Below are positions 1 to 8,720 of a stretch of DNA of 43,222 bases, in pieces. The number at the start of each line of letters is the position of its first letter. The first letter of the stretch is position 1. The notes under the pieces were generated by a model. The model worked only from the letters and a program-made list of their open reading frames with translations. It had not been told where the DNA came from and did no database searches. The DNA is taken from contig JBGAIO010000011.1 of NCBI GenBank assembly GCA_044225415.1, positions 1 through 43,222 of the forward strand. The letters run 5' to 3'. Source of the stretch: JALORV01 sp044225415. Lineage in GTDB: Bacteria; Pseudomonadota; Gammaproteobacteria; Burkholderiales; Burkholderiaceae_F. A program made the position numbers and the translations under genes.

Positions 1-37
1 GGGCGGCGCCGGCCGCGCGTGGCGCCCGGCGCGTGCC

Positions 38-1645
38 ATGCCTGACGACTCGTCCGATCGGCGCCGACTGCGCATGCCGTGGCCGCGGCGGCGAGCGCCG
101 ACGGCCGCGGCAAGCGCTGCCGACGCAACCGTGCTGACCCCCGCGCCCGCCGACGACGGCCACCCGACACCGCGCGCCGCCCTGCCACGCACGCGCCTGT
201 ACTTCGAGAAGCGTTCGCTGTTCGGCGAGATCCTCGACTGGATGCTGGCGCCGCTGCTGCTGCTGTGGCCGATCAGCGTCACCGTCACCTACATCGTCGC
301 GCAGACCATCGCCAACGGACCCTTCGATCGCAGCCTCGCCGACGCGGTGCGTTCCATCGCCGTCCACGTCAGCGCGAAGGACGGTCGCACGACGCTGCAG
401 CTGCCCATGTCCGCGGGTGACATGCTGGGCGGCGACGCCAGCGACGGCATCTTCCACGTGGTGCTGAGCCCGGGCGGCGAGATCGTCGCCGGCGACCTCG
501 GCATGCCGACACTGCCCGCCGACAACCACTTCATGTCGAGGGACGTGCACTTCTACGACGGCTACGTGCAGGACACCGCGATCCGCGTCGCCTTCCAGTG
601 GGTGGAAGTCGCGCCGGCCGAAGGCGCGGTGCCTGCGAGCCTCGCGCTGGTGGCGGTGGCCGAGACGCTCGAGAAGCGTTCGCAGCTCGCCGGCGAGATC
701 ATCCGCGGCGTGATCATTCCGCAGTTCGTCGTGCTGCCCATCGCGGTGCTGCTGGTGTGGTTCGGTCTCACGCGCGGCCTGGCGCCGCTCGCGGACCTGC
801 AGGCGCGCATCCGCACGCGCCCGCCCGACGACCTGTCGCCGATCGACGCCGGCGGCGCACCGGAGGAAATCGCGCCGCTGGTCAGCGCCTTCAACGAACT
901 GCTGGCGCGGCTGTCGCAGAACATGGAGATGCAGCAGCGCTTCCTCGCCGATGCCGCGCACCAGATGAAGACGCCGCTCGCGGGCCTGCGCACGCAGGCC
1001 GAGCTGGCGCTGCGCGAGACCGACCCGCAGGAGCTGAAGCGCACGCTGCGGCACATCGCCGCCGCGACCGAGCGTTCGACGCACCTGATCAACCAGCTGC
1101 TGGCACTGGCGCGCGCCGAATACCAGGCCACCGATCCGAGCGCTGCCGAGGTTGTCGACCTGGTACCGCTGACCCGCGCGGTAGTGCGCGACTTCGTTGC
1201 CGAAGCGATCCAGCGCAGACTCGACCTGGGTTTCGAAGGGGAAAACCGGCCGCTGCAGATCGTCGCGGTGCCGATGCTGGTGCGCGAGCTGCTGAAGAAC
1301 CTGATCGACAACGCGCTGCGCTACACGCCGGCGGGCGGCACCGTCACCGTGCGGCTGGCCCGGCGCGGCGAGGCGGCGTTCATCGAGGTGGAGGACACCG
1401 GGCCGGGCATTCCGGAATCCGAGCGTCCGCGCATCTTCGACCGCTTCTATCGCATCCTCGGCACGAATGTCGATGGCAGCGGACTGGGACTGGCGATCGT
1501 GCGCGAGATCGCGCAGCAGCACGGCGCGCTGGTCCGCCTGGGCAACAACCCCGCCGGCGACGCGCAGCGACCCGGGACATTGATCAGCGTCGAGTTCGAG
1601 GCGCTGGACGCGAGCCAGCCGACGGTGGACCTGACGTCGCGCTGA
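38..1645 (+). CDS. TctE/QseC-type sensor histidine kinase
   Basis: Inner-membrane two-component sensor kinase, 535 aa. Residues 1-60 are Arg/Pro/Ala-rich and probably disordered. A first membrane segment follows near 68-90, then a periplasmic domain of the 2CSK_N (TctE) kind, and a second membrane segment near 230-250. The phosphoacceptor His308 sits in the H-box motif AAHQMKTPLAGLRTQAELAL. The N box (LLKNLIDNALRYTP), G1 (DTGPGIPESE), F box (IFDRFYR) and G2 (GSGLGLAIVREIA) are intact, so it should be active. In this family the kinase phosphorylates an OmpR-type regulator, usually encoded just upstream; only 37 bases lie upstream here, and another frame stays open to a stop at 42-44, compatible with the end of such a regulator overlapping this start. 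TctE/QseC relatives sense tricarboxylates or other small signals; the ligand here is unknown. Confidence 0.9.
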   Translation: MPDDSSDRRRLRMPWPRRRAPTAAASAADATVLTPAPADDGHPTPRAALPRTRLYFEKRSLFGEILDWMLAPLLLLWPISVTVTYIVAQTIANGPFDRSLADAVRSIAVHVSAKDGRTTLQLPMSAGDMLGGDASDGIFHVVLSPGGEIVAGDLGMPTLPADNHFMSRDVHFYDGYVQDTAIRVAFQWVEVAPAEGAVPASLALVAVAETLEKRSQLAGEIIRGVIIPQFVVLPIAVLLVWFGLTRGLAPLADLQARIRTRPPDDLSPIDAGGAPEEIAPLVSAFNELLARLSQNMEMQQRFLADAAHQMKTPLAGLRTQAELALRETDPQELKRTLRHIAAATERSTHLINQLLALARAEYQATDPSAAEVVDLVPLTRAVVRDFVAEAIQRRLDLGFEGENRPLQIVAVPMLVRELLKNLIDNALRYTPAGGTVTVRLARRGEAAFIEVEDTGPGIPESERPRIFDRFYRILGTNVDGSGLGLAIVREIAQQHGALVRLGNNPAGDAQRPGTLISVEFEALDASQPTVDLTSR

Positions 1646-1693
1646 AGTGCCGGGCGTCGCTGCGCCAGGCCCCCATGCGCCCGACCGGCTCGT

Positions 1694-1722
1694 TTGACCC
1701 CGCCTGCTGCCCCCGGCATAAT
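1694..1722 (+). promoter_or_regulatory. sigma70 promoter for the tRNA-Lys pair
   Basis: A TTGACC -35 box (1694-1699) and a CATAAT -10 box (1717-1722) are separated by exactly 17 bases. Transcription would start near 1729, about 60 bases before the first tRNA-Lys. Each hexamer has one mismatch to the sigma70 consensus, which stands out in this GC-rich DNA. Confidence 0.7.
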
Positions 1723-1789
1723 TTCGGGCTCGTTGCGATCGGCGGCGGCTTGACGTGAAAATGCGCCATTGCAGGGCGTTGCCAGCGTC

Positions 1790-1865
1790 GGGTCGTTAGC
1801 TCAGTCGGTAGAGCAGCAGACTTTTAATCTGTTGGTCGCAGGTTCGATCCCTGCACGACCCACCA
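1790..1865 (+). tRNA. tRNA-Lys (UUU)
   Basis: A complete cloverleaf of 76 nt including an encoded CCA. The acceptor stem GGGTCGT pairs with ACGACCC, and the anticodon loop CTTTTAA gives anticodon TTT. The D-arm (GCTCAGTCGGTAGAGC) and T-arm (GGTTCGATCC) are standard. It is the first of two tandem lysine tRNAs likely co-transcribed from the promoter at 1694-1722. Confidence 0.97.
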
Positions 1866-1933
1866 ACACCGGTCAGCTACGTCGTCGCAGCGCAGGGTCA
1901 GTAGTGCAGTGTCAGCAGTAACGCGCAGTTCGG

Positions 1934-2009
1934 GGGTCGTTAGCTCAGTTGGTAGAGCAGCGGACTCTTAATCCGTAGGTCGAAGGTTCGAATCCTTCAC
2001 GGCCCACCA
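1934..2009 (+). tRNA. tRNA-Lys (CUU)
   Basis: A complete 76-nt cloverleaf with encoded CCA. The acceptor stem GGGTCGT pairs with ACGGCCC (one T-G wobble), and the anticodon loop CTCTTAA gives anticodon CTT. Together with the UUU isoacceptor 68 bases upstream it covers both lysine codons. The broken toxin-like gene starts soon after its 3' end; I found no repeated copy of the tRNA 3' end that would mark an integrated element. Confidence 0.96.
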
Positions 2010-2125
2010 CCCGAATGCCGATGCATCGTCCGGCGCACAACGTTCCGGCAACGTCTCTCAGGCGTTGAACGATCGCCACAGCGCCGTCTCGGTGAACCAG
2101 CGCGGGAGCGTCCCCGCTTCGACTG

Positions 2126-2791
2126 TCATCGTGCGCCGCCTTCGATCTCGGCCAGGAGCTTGTGGTGCGAGCCGGAGTTGTCGAAGACGTATGCACGATC
2201 TGCGATCTCGCAGGCGGCGGTCATCAGTGCAATCGATCGAACATAGCGCTCGCGGATCTTCTTCGACGATACGGAGTGGCCGCCGAGCACAACGCGGCGA
2301 CGAACCCGGTCCTCGTTGATGGCCGGGTCGTCGGTCGCCACGAAGTACAGGTAGACGCGATAGCCGCGCTGCTCCGCTTCCTTCATGAAATCCACCTTGT
2401 CGGAGGAGGACATCACGGTTTCGAAGGTGAATGTCCGACCTTCTGCGAGCAGTTCCCGGCGAATGGCATCCGGGACGACCGAGGCAAGTTACGAGTCATG
2501 TGGACCGGGCACATGCAGGCGGCGCGAAGCGTCGATGCGCATGCGCCCCAGCAACCCGTGAAAGCCCAGCGTCTTCGCAAACTCCGAGGCCTTGATCCGC
2601 CGCCTCAAGCAGCGCAGCACGATCGAGGGCGAGCCTGTGACGCCCAACCTTCCGAGGTCGAGCGTGCCATTGGAGTCGCGCAATTCCCGCTCGATATCGT
2701 CGGCGTTGACAAATATGCCGACCCACTCCGGACGAAGTTCCTGCAGGATGGTGGTCTCGCCGGATCCCTTGGGACCCGCCACGACTCTCAT
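2126..2791 (-). pseudogene. broken zeta-toxin-like / AAA_33 P-loop kinase
   Basis: Two reading blocks in the same frame (2791-2489 and 2488-2126) are interrupted by one TAA stop (TTA at 2489-2491 on the plus strand). Read through, they give about 220 aa resembling the zeta-toxin/AAA_33 family of small P-loop kinases: an N-terminal P-loop (MRVVAGPKGSGETT), NADDIERELRD, and after the stop RTFTFETVMSSSDKVDFM and a C-terminal YVFDNSG motif. Beyond the nonsense codon, the Walker A lysine of GxxGSGKT is replaced by Glu (GSGETT), which should abolish phosphotransfer. The start at 2791 puts the first Met directly before the P-loop strand, as is usual in this family. No recognisable antitoxin gene is adjacent. 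It is most likely a decaying gene, located just after the tRNA-Lys pair. Family assignment is from memory of motifs. Confidence 0.75.
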
Positions 2792-3030
2792 TCGGGCCTG
2801 AGCGGGACCTCGCCTGTCGGCCGAGGTCTTCGTGCTAGGCACGCGGCGGCACGTCCGGACCGAGCTGCCAGTTCAGGGATCCGCCTTTCGGCAGATCTCA
2901 TCGCTGCTTCGCTGAGTCTGGCGGTGCAGCGGCGTGGCATGGCGGCAGGTCTGCTTTGTCCGGGCATCTTGGCTGAGTGCAGTCAATCAGCCGAGGCGCG
3001 TGCAAGCTCTGCTCCGCCGCAGCGTCCGCT

Positions 3031-3948
3031 TCACGCGCCACTGCCCACATACGGCCGCTGCCGGAACCACTTCGTTGCGATCCACTTCTCTCCGGCGCCC
3101 ACCGGGCTGCCGCCGTGCAGCGAGCGCGCATCCAGCGCGCCCTCCTCCGAGCAGTACGCGAAGTAGACCGCATTGCCCTTGCGCGGCAGCACGTCGACGC
3201 CGACTTCCGGAAACACCGTCGAGCCGCCGGCCTCGACGTCGTTCAGGTACATGACCAGCGTCGCGATGCGCTGGCCGCCCTGCGTCAGCACCTGTTCGTT
3301 GCCGGGCAGCTTCGGATCGAAGTAGTCGAAATGCGGGCGGTACTCGCCGCCGCGCTCGTAATGCAGGATCTGGATCGGCTCGCCGTTTTCCACCGGGTAC
3401 TCGACGAGATCGGCGATGCGCTGCTCCAGCCGCCGGATCAGTTCGTTCTCGGCGCGGTTGAAGTAGGTCCCGTAGCTCGTGCGGTGCGGATGCACGTCGT
3501 AGCTGCCCGTCTCGTTGTTGACCACGCTCGAGCGCTCGAGTTTGCCGCGCGACAGCCGCACCATCTCGTCGCACTCTTCGTGCGACAGCAGGTTGCCGAA
3601 CAGGATGATGCGCGGCGCGGTGAGCGCGAACAGCATGTGCACGTCGCGCTCGGGCGTGGCGATGGTGTTGGGCATCGTCACCAGCTGCTGGCTCAGCGAT
3701 GCCTGCGCGCCTTGCGCCGTCGCGGCCACAGGCTGCGCTGCGACGGCCGGCGTCGGAGCGGGCACCGGCTGCGGCACCGGTGCGGGCGCTGGAACCGCCT
3801 TGAAGGCGGCCTCCACGACGTCGCGCGCATACTTCTGCTGATAGCCCGCCGCAAGCAGCGACTTCAGCGTCGCATCGCGTGTCGAGCCGCGCTTCACGGT
3901 GTCGCGCAACCAGGTCTGCAGGTCGGGAGCGAGGCTGTCGAACTTCAT
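3031..3948 (-). CDS. 2OG-Fe(II) oxygenase, prolyl 4-hydroxylase type
   Basis: 305 aa with a C-terminal prolyl-4-hydroxylase (P4Hc) domain, roughly residues 110-300. The Fe(II) ligands are His206 and Asp208 (YRPHFDYF) and His278 (SLHGGSPV); Lys288 (EKWIATKWF) is the 2-oxoglutarate-binding lysine. An N-terminal region of about 50 aa, possibly a small helical domain, is joined to it by a Pro/Ala-rich linker (52-78). The start at 3948 (MKFDSLAPDL) is preferred because the longer reading would extend into the promoter region of the divergent gabD. Known bacterial members hydroxylate proline in proteins such as EF-Tu or in free peptides; the substrate here cannot be told. Standalone gene, divergent from gabD. 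Confidence 0.85.
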   Translation of the reverse strand: MKFDSLAPDLQTWLRDTVKRGSTRDATLKSLLAAGYQQKYARDVVEAAFKAVPAPAPVPQPVPAPTPAVAAQPVAATAQGAQASLSQQLVTMPNTIATPERDVHMLFALTAPRIILFGNLLSHEECDEMVRLSRGKLERSSVVNNETGSYDVHPHRTSYGTYFNRAENELIRRLEQRIADLVEYPVENGEPIQILHYERGGEYRPHFDYFDPKLPGNEQVLTQGGQRIATLVMYLNDVEAGGSTVFPEVGVDVLPRKGNAVYFAYCSEEGALDARSLHGGSPVGAGEKWIATKWFRQRPYVGSGA

Positions 3949-4043
3949 CGCGTGCAGGAATATCGGATCGAAGTGCAGTTTAGCCCGTGAGGCGGCGGCG
4001 CCGCCGGCAGCAGTATCCTGTCGGCCCAACGCGGGAGACGACC

Positions 4044-5525
4044 ATGTTGCAGAAGGTGGGAATGCCGTCGCTGGCCGACGGCGCGCTGCTGAAGACCGAC
4101 GCCTACATCGACGGCGCGTGGTGCGCCGCCGCCGGCGGCCAGCGCTTCGCGGTCAGCAACCCGGCCAACGGCGTGCGCATCGCCGAGGTCGCCAATTGCG
4201 ACGCTGCCGATGCGGAGCAGGCCATCGCGGCCGCCGAGCGCGCGTGGGCCGGATGGCGCAGCCGGACGGCGAAGGAACGTTCCACGCTGCTGCGTGCGTG
4301 GTTCGACCTGATCATCGCGCACCAGGAAGACCTGGCGAAGCTGATGACCGCCGAGCAGGGCAAGCCGCTCGCCGAAAGCCGCGGCGAGGTCGTCTACGGC
4401 GCATCGTTCATCGAGTGGTTCGCGGAGGAAGGCAAGCGCGTCTATGGCGACACGCTGCCCACGGTGGCGAAGGACCGGCGCCTTCTGGTGTTCAAGGAGC
4501 CGATCGGGGTGGCCGCGGCGATCACCCCGTGGAATTTCCCGAGCGCGATGATCACGCGCAAGGTCGCGCCCGCACTGGCGGCGGGATGCCCGGTCGTCGT
4601 CAAGCCGGCGGAGCAGACGCCGCTGTCGGCGCTGGCGCTGGCCGAGCTCGCGCAGCGCGCCGGCCTGCCGGCGGGCGTGTTCAACGTGGTGCCGGCCGAC
4701 GAGGCGCGCTCGATCGCGGTGGGCAAGGCGCTGTGCGCGTCGCCCGTCGTACGCAAGCTGTCCTTCACCGGCTCGACGGCCGTGGGCCGCATCCTGATGC
4801 AGCAGAGCGCGCCGACGCTGAAGAAGCTGTCGCTGGAGCTCGGCGGCAACGCGCCGTTCATCGTGTTCGACGATGCAGACGTCGACGCTGCCGTCGAAGG
4901 CGCGCTGGCGTCGAAATACCGCAATTCCGGCCAGACCTGTGTCTGCACCAACCGCTTCTACGTGCAGGACGGCGTGTACGAGGCCTTCGTGCAGAAGCTC
5001 GCCGCGAAAGCGCAGGCGCTGAAGGTGGGGTCGGGATTCGAGGCGGGCGTGCAGCAGGGACCGCTGATCGACGCCAACGCGCTCGCGAAGGTGCAGGCGC
5101 ACGTGGCCGATGCGCAGGCGCACGGCGCGCGCGTGCTCACCGGCGGCCACGCGCACGAGCTCGGCGGCACCTACTACCAGCCCACCGTGCTGGCCGACGT
5201 CACGCCGCAGCTGCTGGTCGCACGCGAAGAGACCTTCGGACCAGTGGCGCCGGTGTTCCGCTTCAGGACCGAGGACGAAGCCGTCGCCGCGGCGAACTCG
5301 ACCGAGTTCGGGCTGGCCGCGTACTTCTACACGCGCGACGTCGCGCGCGTGTTCCGCGTCGCGGAGCGCCTGGAAAGCGGCATGGTGGGCGTGAACACGG
5401 GCCTGATCTCGAACGAGGTGGCGCCGTTCGGCGGCGTGAAGCAGTCGGGACTGGGGCGCGAGGGGTCGAAGTACGGGATCGACGAGTATCTGGTGGTGAA
5501 GTACGTGTGTATCGGCGGGATGTAG
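4044..5525 (+). CDS. gabD: succinate-semialdehyde dehydrogenase
   Basis: 493-aa aldehyde dehydrogenase that oxidises succinate semialdehyde to succinate with NAD(P)+, the last step of the GABA shunt and of related 4-carbon routes. The cofactor-binding run (ITPWNFPSAMITRKVAPALA) and the FTGSTAVG segment are present, with general base Glu265 (LELGGN) and nucleophile Cys299 (GQTCVCTNR). The C-x-C around the nucleophile matches the redox-switch cysteine pair seen in GabD enzymes. The ATG at 4044 follows a GGGAGA ribosome site; a longer reading would begin with a run of arginines and is unlikely. No GABA transaminase is adjacent. It converges on ppk2 across a palindromic repeat pair. Confidence 0.9.
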   Translation: MLQKVGMPSLADGALLKTDAYIDGAWCAAAGGQRFAVSNPANGVRIAEVANCDAADAEQAIAAAERAWAGWRSRTAKERSTLLRAWFDLIIAHQEDLAKLMTAEQGKPLAESRGEVVYGASFIEWFAEEGKRVYGDTLPTVAKDRRLLVFKEPIGVAAAITPWNFPSAMITRKVAPALAAGCPVVVKPAEQTPLSALALAELAQRAGLPAGVFNVVPADEARSIAVGKALCASPVVRKLSFTGSTAVGRILMQQSAPTLKKLSLELGGNAPFIVFDDADVDAAVEGALASKYRNSGQTCVCTNRFYVQDGVYEAFVQKLAAKAQALKVGSGFEAGVQQGPLIDANALAKVQAHVADAQAHGARVLTGGHAHELGGTYYQPTVLADVTPQLLVAREETFGPVAPVFRFRTEDEAVAAANSTEFGLAAYFYTRDVARVFRVAERLESGMVGVNTGLISNEVAPFGGVKQSGLGREGSKYGIDEYLVVKYVCIGGM

Positions 5526-5542
5526 CGGCTGAAAGAAAATGA

Positions 5543-5620
5543 GGCCCCGGCCTGCGCCGGGGTGACGACGGCGCGCCATCGCGACGATGCTGCGCCGTCG
5601 CCCCGGCGCAGGCCGGGGCC
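5543..5620. repeat. paired GC-rich palindromic repeat (copy a)
   Basis: Two inverted units face each other: GGCCCCGGCCTGCGCCGGGG followed by TGACGACGGCGC, then GCGCCGTCG followed by CCCCGGCGCAGGCCGGGGCC. Each unit is itself a palindrome, and the pair can fold into one long stem. It lies in the 100-base gap between the convergent ends of gabD and ppk2, where it may act as a two-way terminator. It belongs to a family with further copies near 18.6, 27.6, 30.6 and 36.7 kb and a single-unit relative at 24.8 kb. Confidence 0.85.
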
Positions 5621-5625
5621 CAAGT

Positions 5626-6552
5626 TCAAGCGACGCCGCCCCGAGACTTCGATTCCTTCATCAGCATTTCCTTCGCCTGCGCAAGCTCTTCCCGCTTCGC
5701 ACCCGCCACCTTCGGGAAACTGAGGTCCAGCCGCTCCACCGCATCGACGATCGCGGCGGACACCACCAGCCGCGTGAACCACTTGTTGTCGGCCGGCACC
5801 ACGTACCACGGCGCCGCCGGCGTGGCGGTGGCGCGGATCGCGTCTTCGTAGGCTTTCATGTAGGTATTCCAGTGCGCGCGCTCGCGCACGTCGCCGAGCG
5901 AGAACTTCCAGTTCTTCTCGGGCTCCTCGATGCGTTCGAGGAAGCGCTGCTTCTGCTCGCGCCTGGACACGTGCAGGAAGAACTTGAGGACCGTGGTGCC
6001 GTTGCGCGTCAGGAAATCCTCGCAGTTCGCGATGTCGCGCAGCCGCTCATCGAAGATCTTCTTCGTCACGGCTTCCGGCGGCAGTTTCTCGGCCGCGAGG
6101 ATCTCGCGATGCACGCGCACCACCAGCACTTCCTCGTACCAGGAACGATTGTGGATGCCGATGCGGCCCCGCTCGGGCAGCGCCCTCCAGTGCCGCCACA
6201 GCCAGTCGTGGTCCAGTTCCTCGCTCGACGGCTGCTTGAACGACGTCACCTGGCAGCCCTGCGGATCGACGCCGCTCATCACGTGCTTGATCGTGCCGTC
6301 CTTGCCCGCCGCGTCCATCGCCTGGAAGATCAGCAGCAGCGAGCGCCGGTCCTGCGCGTAGAGCTTGGCCTGCTCTTCCGACAGCCACTTCACGCTGTCG
6401 GCCATGCGCTGTCGCGCGATCGGCTTGCTCTCGTCGCCCATCCCGCGCGTATCGCCCGGATCGACATCCTTCAACCGGAACTTCGCACCGCGCGTCACGC
6501 GGTAGGGCTTCAGCAGGTCGTCCATCTCCCGGCGGGTCTTGCGGTCGAGCAT
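5626..6552 (-). CDS. ppk2: polyphosphate kinase 2 family nucleotide phosphotransferase
   Basis: 308 aa, PPK2 family; these enzymes transfer phosphate between polyphosphate and nucleoside mono- or diphosphates. The Walker A-like loop (MDAAGKDGTIKHV), the adjacent GVDPQGCQVTSFKQPS segment and the NRSWYEEVLVVRVH motif are diagnostic, as is the lid-type segment with FFLHVSRREQKQRFL. Which nucleotide it prefers (AMP, ADP or GDP) cannot be decided from the sequence. The ATG at 6552 has an AGGA site in CTAGGAATCCC directly upstream; this also forms the right-hand border (in gene orientation) of the MITE-like element. Before that insertion the gene would have started about 10 bases after the kup stop, implying a kup-ppk2 operon. 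Confidence 0.88.
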   Translation of the reverse strand: MLDRKTRREMDDLLKPYRVTRGAKFRLKDVDPGDTRGMGDESKPIARQRMADSVKWLSEEQAKLYAQDRRSLLLIFQAMDAAGKDGTIKHVMSGVDPQGCQVTSFKQPSSEELDHDWLWRHWRALPERGRIGIHNRSWYEEVLVVRVHREILAAEKLPPEAVTKKIFDERLRDIANCEDFLTRNGTTVLKFFLHVSRREQKQRFLERIEEPEKNWKFSLGDVRERAHWNTYMKAYEDAIRATATPAAPWYVVPADNKWFTRLVVSAAIVDAVERLDLSFPKVAGAKREELAQAKEMLMKESKSRGGVA

Positions 6553-6559
6553 GGGATTC

Positions 6560-6831
6560 CTAGGGCCTGTTAACGCTATGGGGAGGCACGCGCCGGGCCT
6601 GGCAGGCCGCAGGGCTAGGCGCGAGTGAGGCCGCGTGCCTGCGGCACGCAACGAGCGAGCAACAACGCCCTGCGGCCTGCCAGGGCCCGGCCCTCCGGGT
6701 GATCTCACCTGAGGCCCGCCAGCGGCGTTGCGCGTCTTGCACAGGCGGCCCAGCCTGCGCAGCGACGCGCGCCTTGCCGGCGAACCTCAGGTGAGTCACG
6801 CGTGCCTCCCCATAGCGTTAACAGGCCCTAG
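6560..6831. mobile_element. MITE-like element with perfect 33-bp inverted ends and CTAG borders
   Basis: Positions 6560-6592 and 6799-6831 are perfect inverted repeats, with ends reading CTAGGGCCTGTTAACGCTAT inward. If the outer CTAG is a 4-bp target duplication, the element proper is 6564-6827 (264 bp) with 29-bp terminal inverted repeats. It has no plausible transposase gene. Inside are nested inverted repeats: 6593-6615 with 6667-6690, 6704-6714 with 6785-6795, and a GCGTGCC/GGCACGC hairpin, so a transcript could fold strongly. It separates kup from ppk2, and the TAG stop of kup is within the border CTAG. A CTAG-type 4-bp target is typical of IS5-group transposases, which makes an IS5-like parent possible; that link is inference. 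Confidence 0.75.
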
Positions 6832-8720
6832 ATCACGATCTGCGTACCGATCTCGATCACGCGGTTGGGCGGAATGCGGAAATAGTCCGACGCCGGCTGG
6901 GCGGAGCGCGACATCCAGGCGAAGACCAGGTCGCGCCAGGCCTTCATGCCGCGCCGCCGCCCGGTGACGATGCTCTCGCGCGACAGGAAGAACGACGTCG
7001 AATTCGCGTCGAGGTCGAATTCGTAGATGCGGCCCAGCAGCTTCGCGATGTCGGCGATGTCGTACGAGTCCTTGAAGCCGAGCTTGATCTTCACCGAGTA
7101 GCAGCCGTCGCCCAGTTCGCGGATGTCGGCCGCCTGCGTCGCGTCGATGTGCGGTACGTCCTGCGGCAGCGCGGTCAGGAACACCACACGCTCGTGCAGC
7201 ACCCGGTTGTGCTTCAGGTTGTGCAGCAGCGCCGCGGGCACTTCGTCGGGAATCGCGGACAGGAACACCGCCGTGCCTTCCACGCGCTGCGGCGGATAGG
7301 TGGTCAGGCTGGTGATGAAGGGCGCCAGCGCCAGCCCTGCCCGCGAGCGCTCGTGGTTGACCATGGCACGTCCGCGCCGCCAGGTGGACATCAGTGCATA
7401 CAACAGCCCGCCGAAGGCGAGCGGCAGCCAGCCCCCGTGCGGAATCTTCGCGGCATTGGCGGTGAGCAGCATCAGGTCGAGCAGCAGCAGCGGCACCAGT
7501 ACCAGCAGCATGCGCGCCGGCGACCAGCACCAGCGATGGTGCGCGACCACGATGACGCCGAGCATCGTGATCACCATCGTCGTCGCGACCGCCACGCCGT
7601 AGGCGCCCGCCAGGCTCGACGACGTGCCGAAGCCCACGACCAGCAGCGCCACCAGCACCAGCAGCAGCCAATTGACGAAGGGCACGTAGACCTGTCCGAA
7701 GGTGGTGTCGGAGGTGTAGTGCACGGCCATGCGCGGCATGTAGCCGAGGTTGATCGCCTGGCTGGTGATCGAGAAGGCGCCGGAGATCACCGCCTGGGAG
7801 GCGATGACGGTGGCCGCCGTTGCCAGTACCACCAGCGGCAACTGCAGCACCGGCGGCGCCAGCAGGAAGAACGGATTGCGCGCCGCGTTCGGATCGGTCA
7901 GCACCAGGCTGCCCTGCCCGAAGTAGTTCAGCATCAGGCAGGGCATCACCAGCCAGAACCAGGCGAGGTAGATCGGGCGCCGCCCGAAGTGGCCCATGTC
8001 GGCATACAGCGCCTCTGCACCGGTCACCGACAGGAACACGGCCGCCATGATGGTGAGCGTCAGCGCCGGATGCATCGCGGCGAATCCCAGCGCATGCATC
8101 GGCTCCAGCGCCGTCAGCACGATCGGCGCGCGGACGATCTGCACCGCACCCATTACGCCCAGCGTCAGGAACCACAGCACCATGATCGCGCCGAAGATGC
8201 GGCCGATGCGCGCCGTGCCGCGATGCTGGATGGCGAACAGCGCCACCAGCACGACCAGCGTCAGCGGCACGACCGCCGACTCGAAGGCCGGCGACACGAC
8301 CGACAGGCCTTCGACCGCGGACAGCACGGAGATCGCCGGGGTGATGACGCTGTCGCCGTAGAACATCGCCGCGCCGAACAGGCCCAGCGCCACCGCGATG
8401 GCGGGCGCGCGACCCTGCGCCGGCATGTGCCGCATCACCAGCGCCAGCAGCGCCAGGATGCCGCCCTCGCCGCCGTTGCCGGCGCGCATCACGATCAGTA
8501 CGTACTTGACCGACACGACCAGCGTGACGATCCAGAAGATCATCGACAGCAGGCCCATGACTTCCGCCGGTGCGATGCCACCGTCCTGCACCGTGCCGAC
8601 GCCCTCGCGGAACGCGTACAGCGGGCTGGTGCCGATGTCGCCGTAGACGATGCCGAGCGCCGCGATCAGCAGCGCGGCGGACGGCGTTTCGGAGCGGGTG
8701 TCGGCCATGTGGTCTGGCAT
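6828..8720 (-). CDS. kup: KUP-type potassium uptake protein
   Basis: 630-aa inner-membrane K+/H+ symporter of the KUP family (E. coli Kup is about 622 aa). The signature GIVYGDIGTSPLYAFRE stands near residue 30, followed by a hydrophobic core with about 12 membrane segments (for example YGDSVITPAISVLSAVEGL, and GALSITSQAI-like segments) and a soluble C-terminal tail ending in NRVIEIGTQIVI. Starts at 8720 (MPDHMADT) or 8708 (MADTRSE) are both possible; neither has a strong ribosome site. Longer in-frame readings look non-coding. Its stop codon TAG is the outer border of the MITE-like element, so the insertion did not truncate it. Divergent from the polyferredoxin gene at 9004. Confidence 0.93.
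   Translation of the reverse strand: MPDHMADTRSETPSAALLIAALGIVYGDIGTSPLYAFREGVGTVQDGGIAPAEVMGLLSMIFWIVTLVVSVKYVLIVMRAGNGGEGGILALLALVMRHMPAQGRAPAIAVALGLFGAAMFYGDSVITPAISVLSAVEGLSVVSPAFESAVVPLTLVVLVALFAIQHRGTARIGRIFGAIMVLWFLTLGVMGAVQIVRAPIVLTALEPMHALGFAAMHPALTLTIMAAVFLSVTGAEALYADMGHFGRRPIYLAWFWLVMPCLMLNYFGQGSLVLTDPNAARNPFFLLAPPVLQLPLVVLATAATVIASQAVISGAFSITSQAINLGYMPRMAVHYTSDTTFGQVYVPFVNWLLLVLVALLVVGFGTSSSLAGAYGVAVATTMVITMLGVIVVAHHRWCWSPARMLLVLVPLLLLDLMLLTANAAKIPHGGWLPLAFGGLLYALMSTWRRGRAMVNHERSRAGLALAPFITSLTTYPPQRVEGTAVFLSAIPDEVPAALLHNLKHNRVLHERVVFLTALPQDVPHIDATQAADIRELGDGCYSVKIKLGFKDSYDIADIAKLLGRIYEFDLDANSTSFFLSRESIVTGRRRGMKAWRDLVFAWMSRSAQPASDYFRIPPNRVIEIGTQIVI

Noticed and set aside
1945..2196. 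Minus-strand reading frame ending in REGFEPSTYGLRVRCSTN
   Set aside because: It is the antisense of tRNA-Lys (CUU); this peptide is a well-known false annotation over tRNA genes.
2788..2967. 59-codon minus-strand frame overlapping the toxin-like start by ATGA, a possible antitoxin
   Set aside because: Arg/Ala-rich, no recognised family, and such short frames are common in this GC-rich DNA; the overlap alone is not enough.
3945..5579. 544-codon minus-strand open frame opposite gabD
   Set aside because: Arg/His/Leu-rich mirror of gabD codons; the plus-strand protein is a clear aldehyde dehydrogenase.
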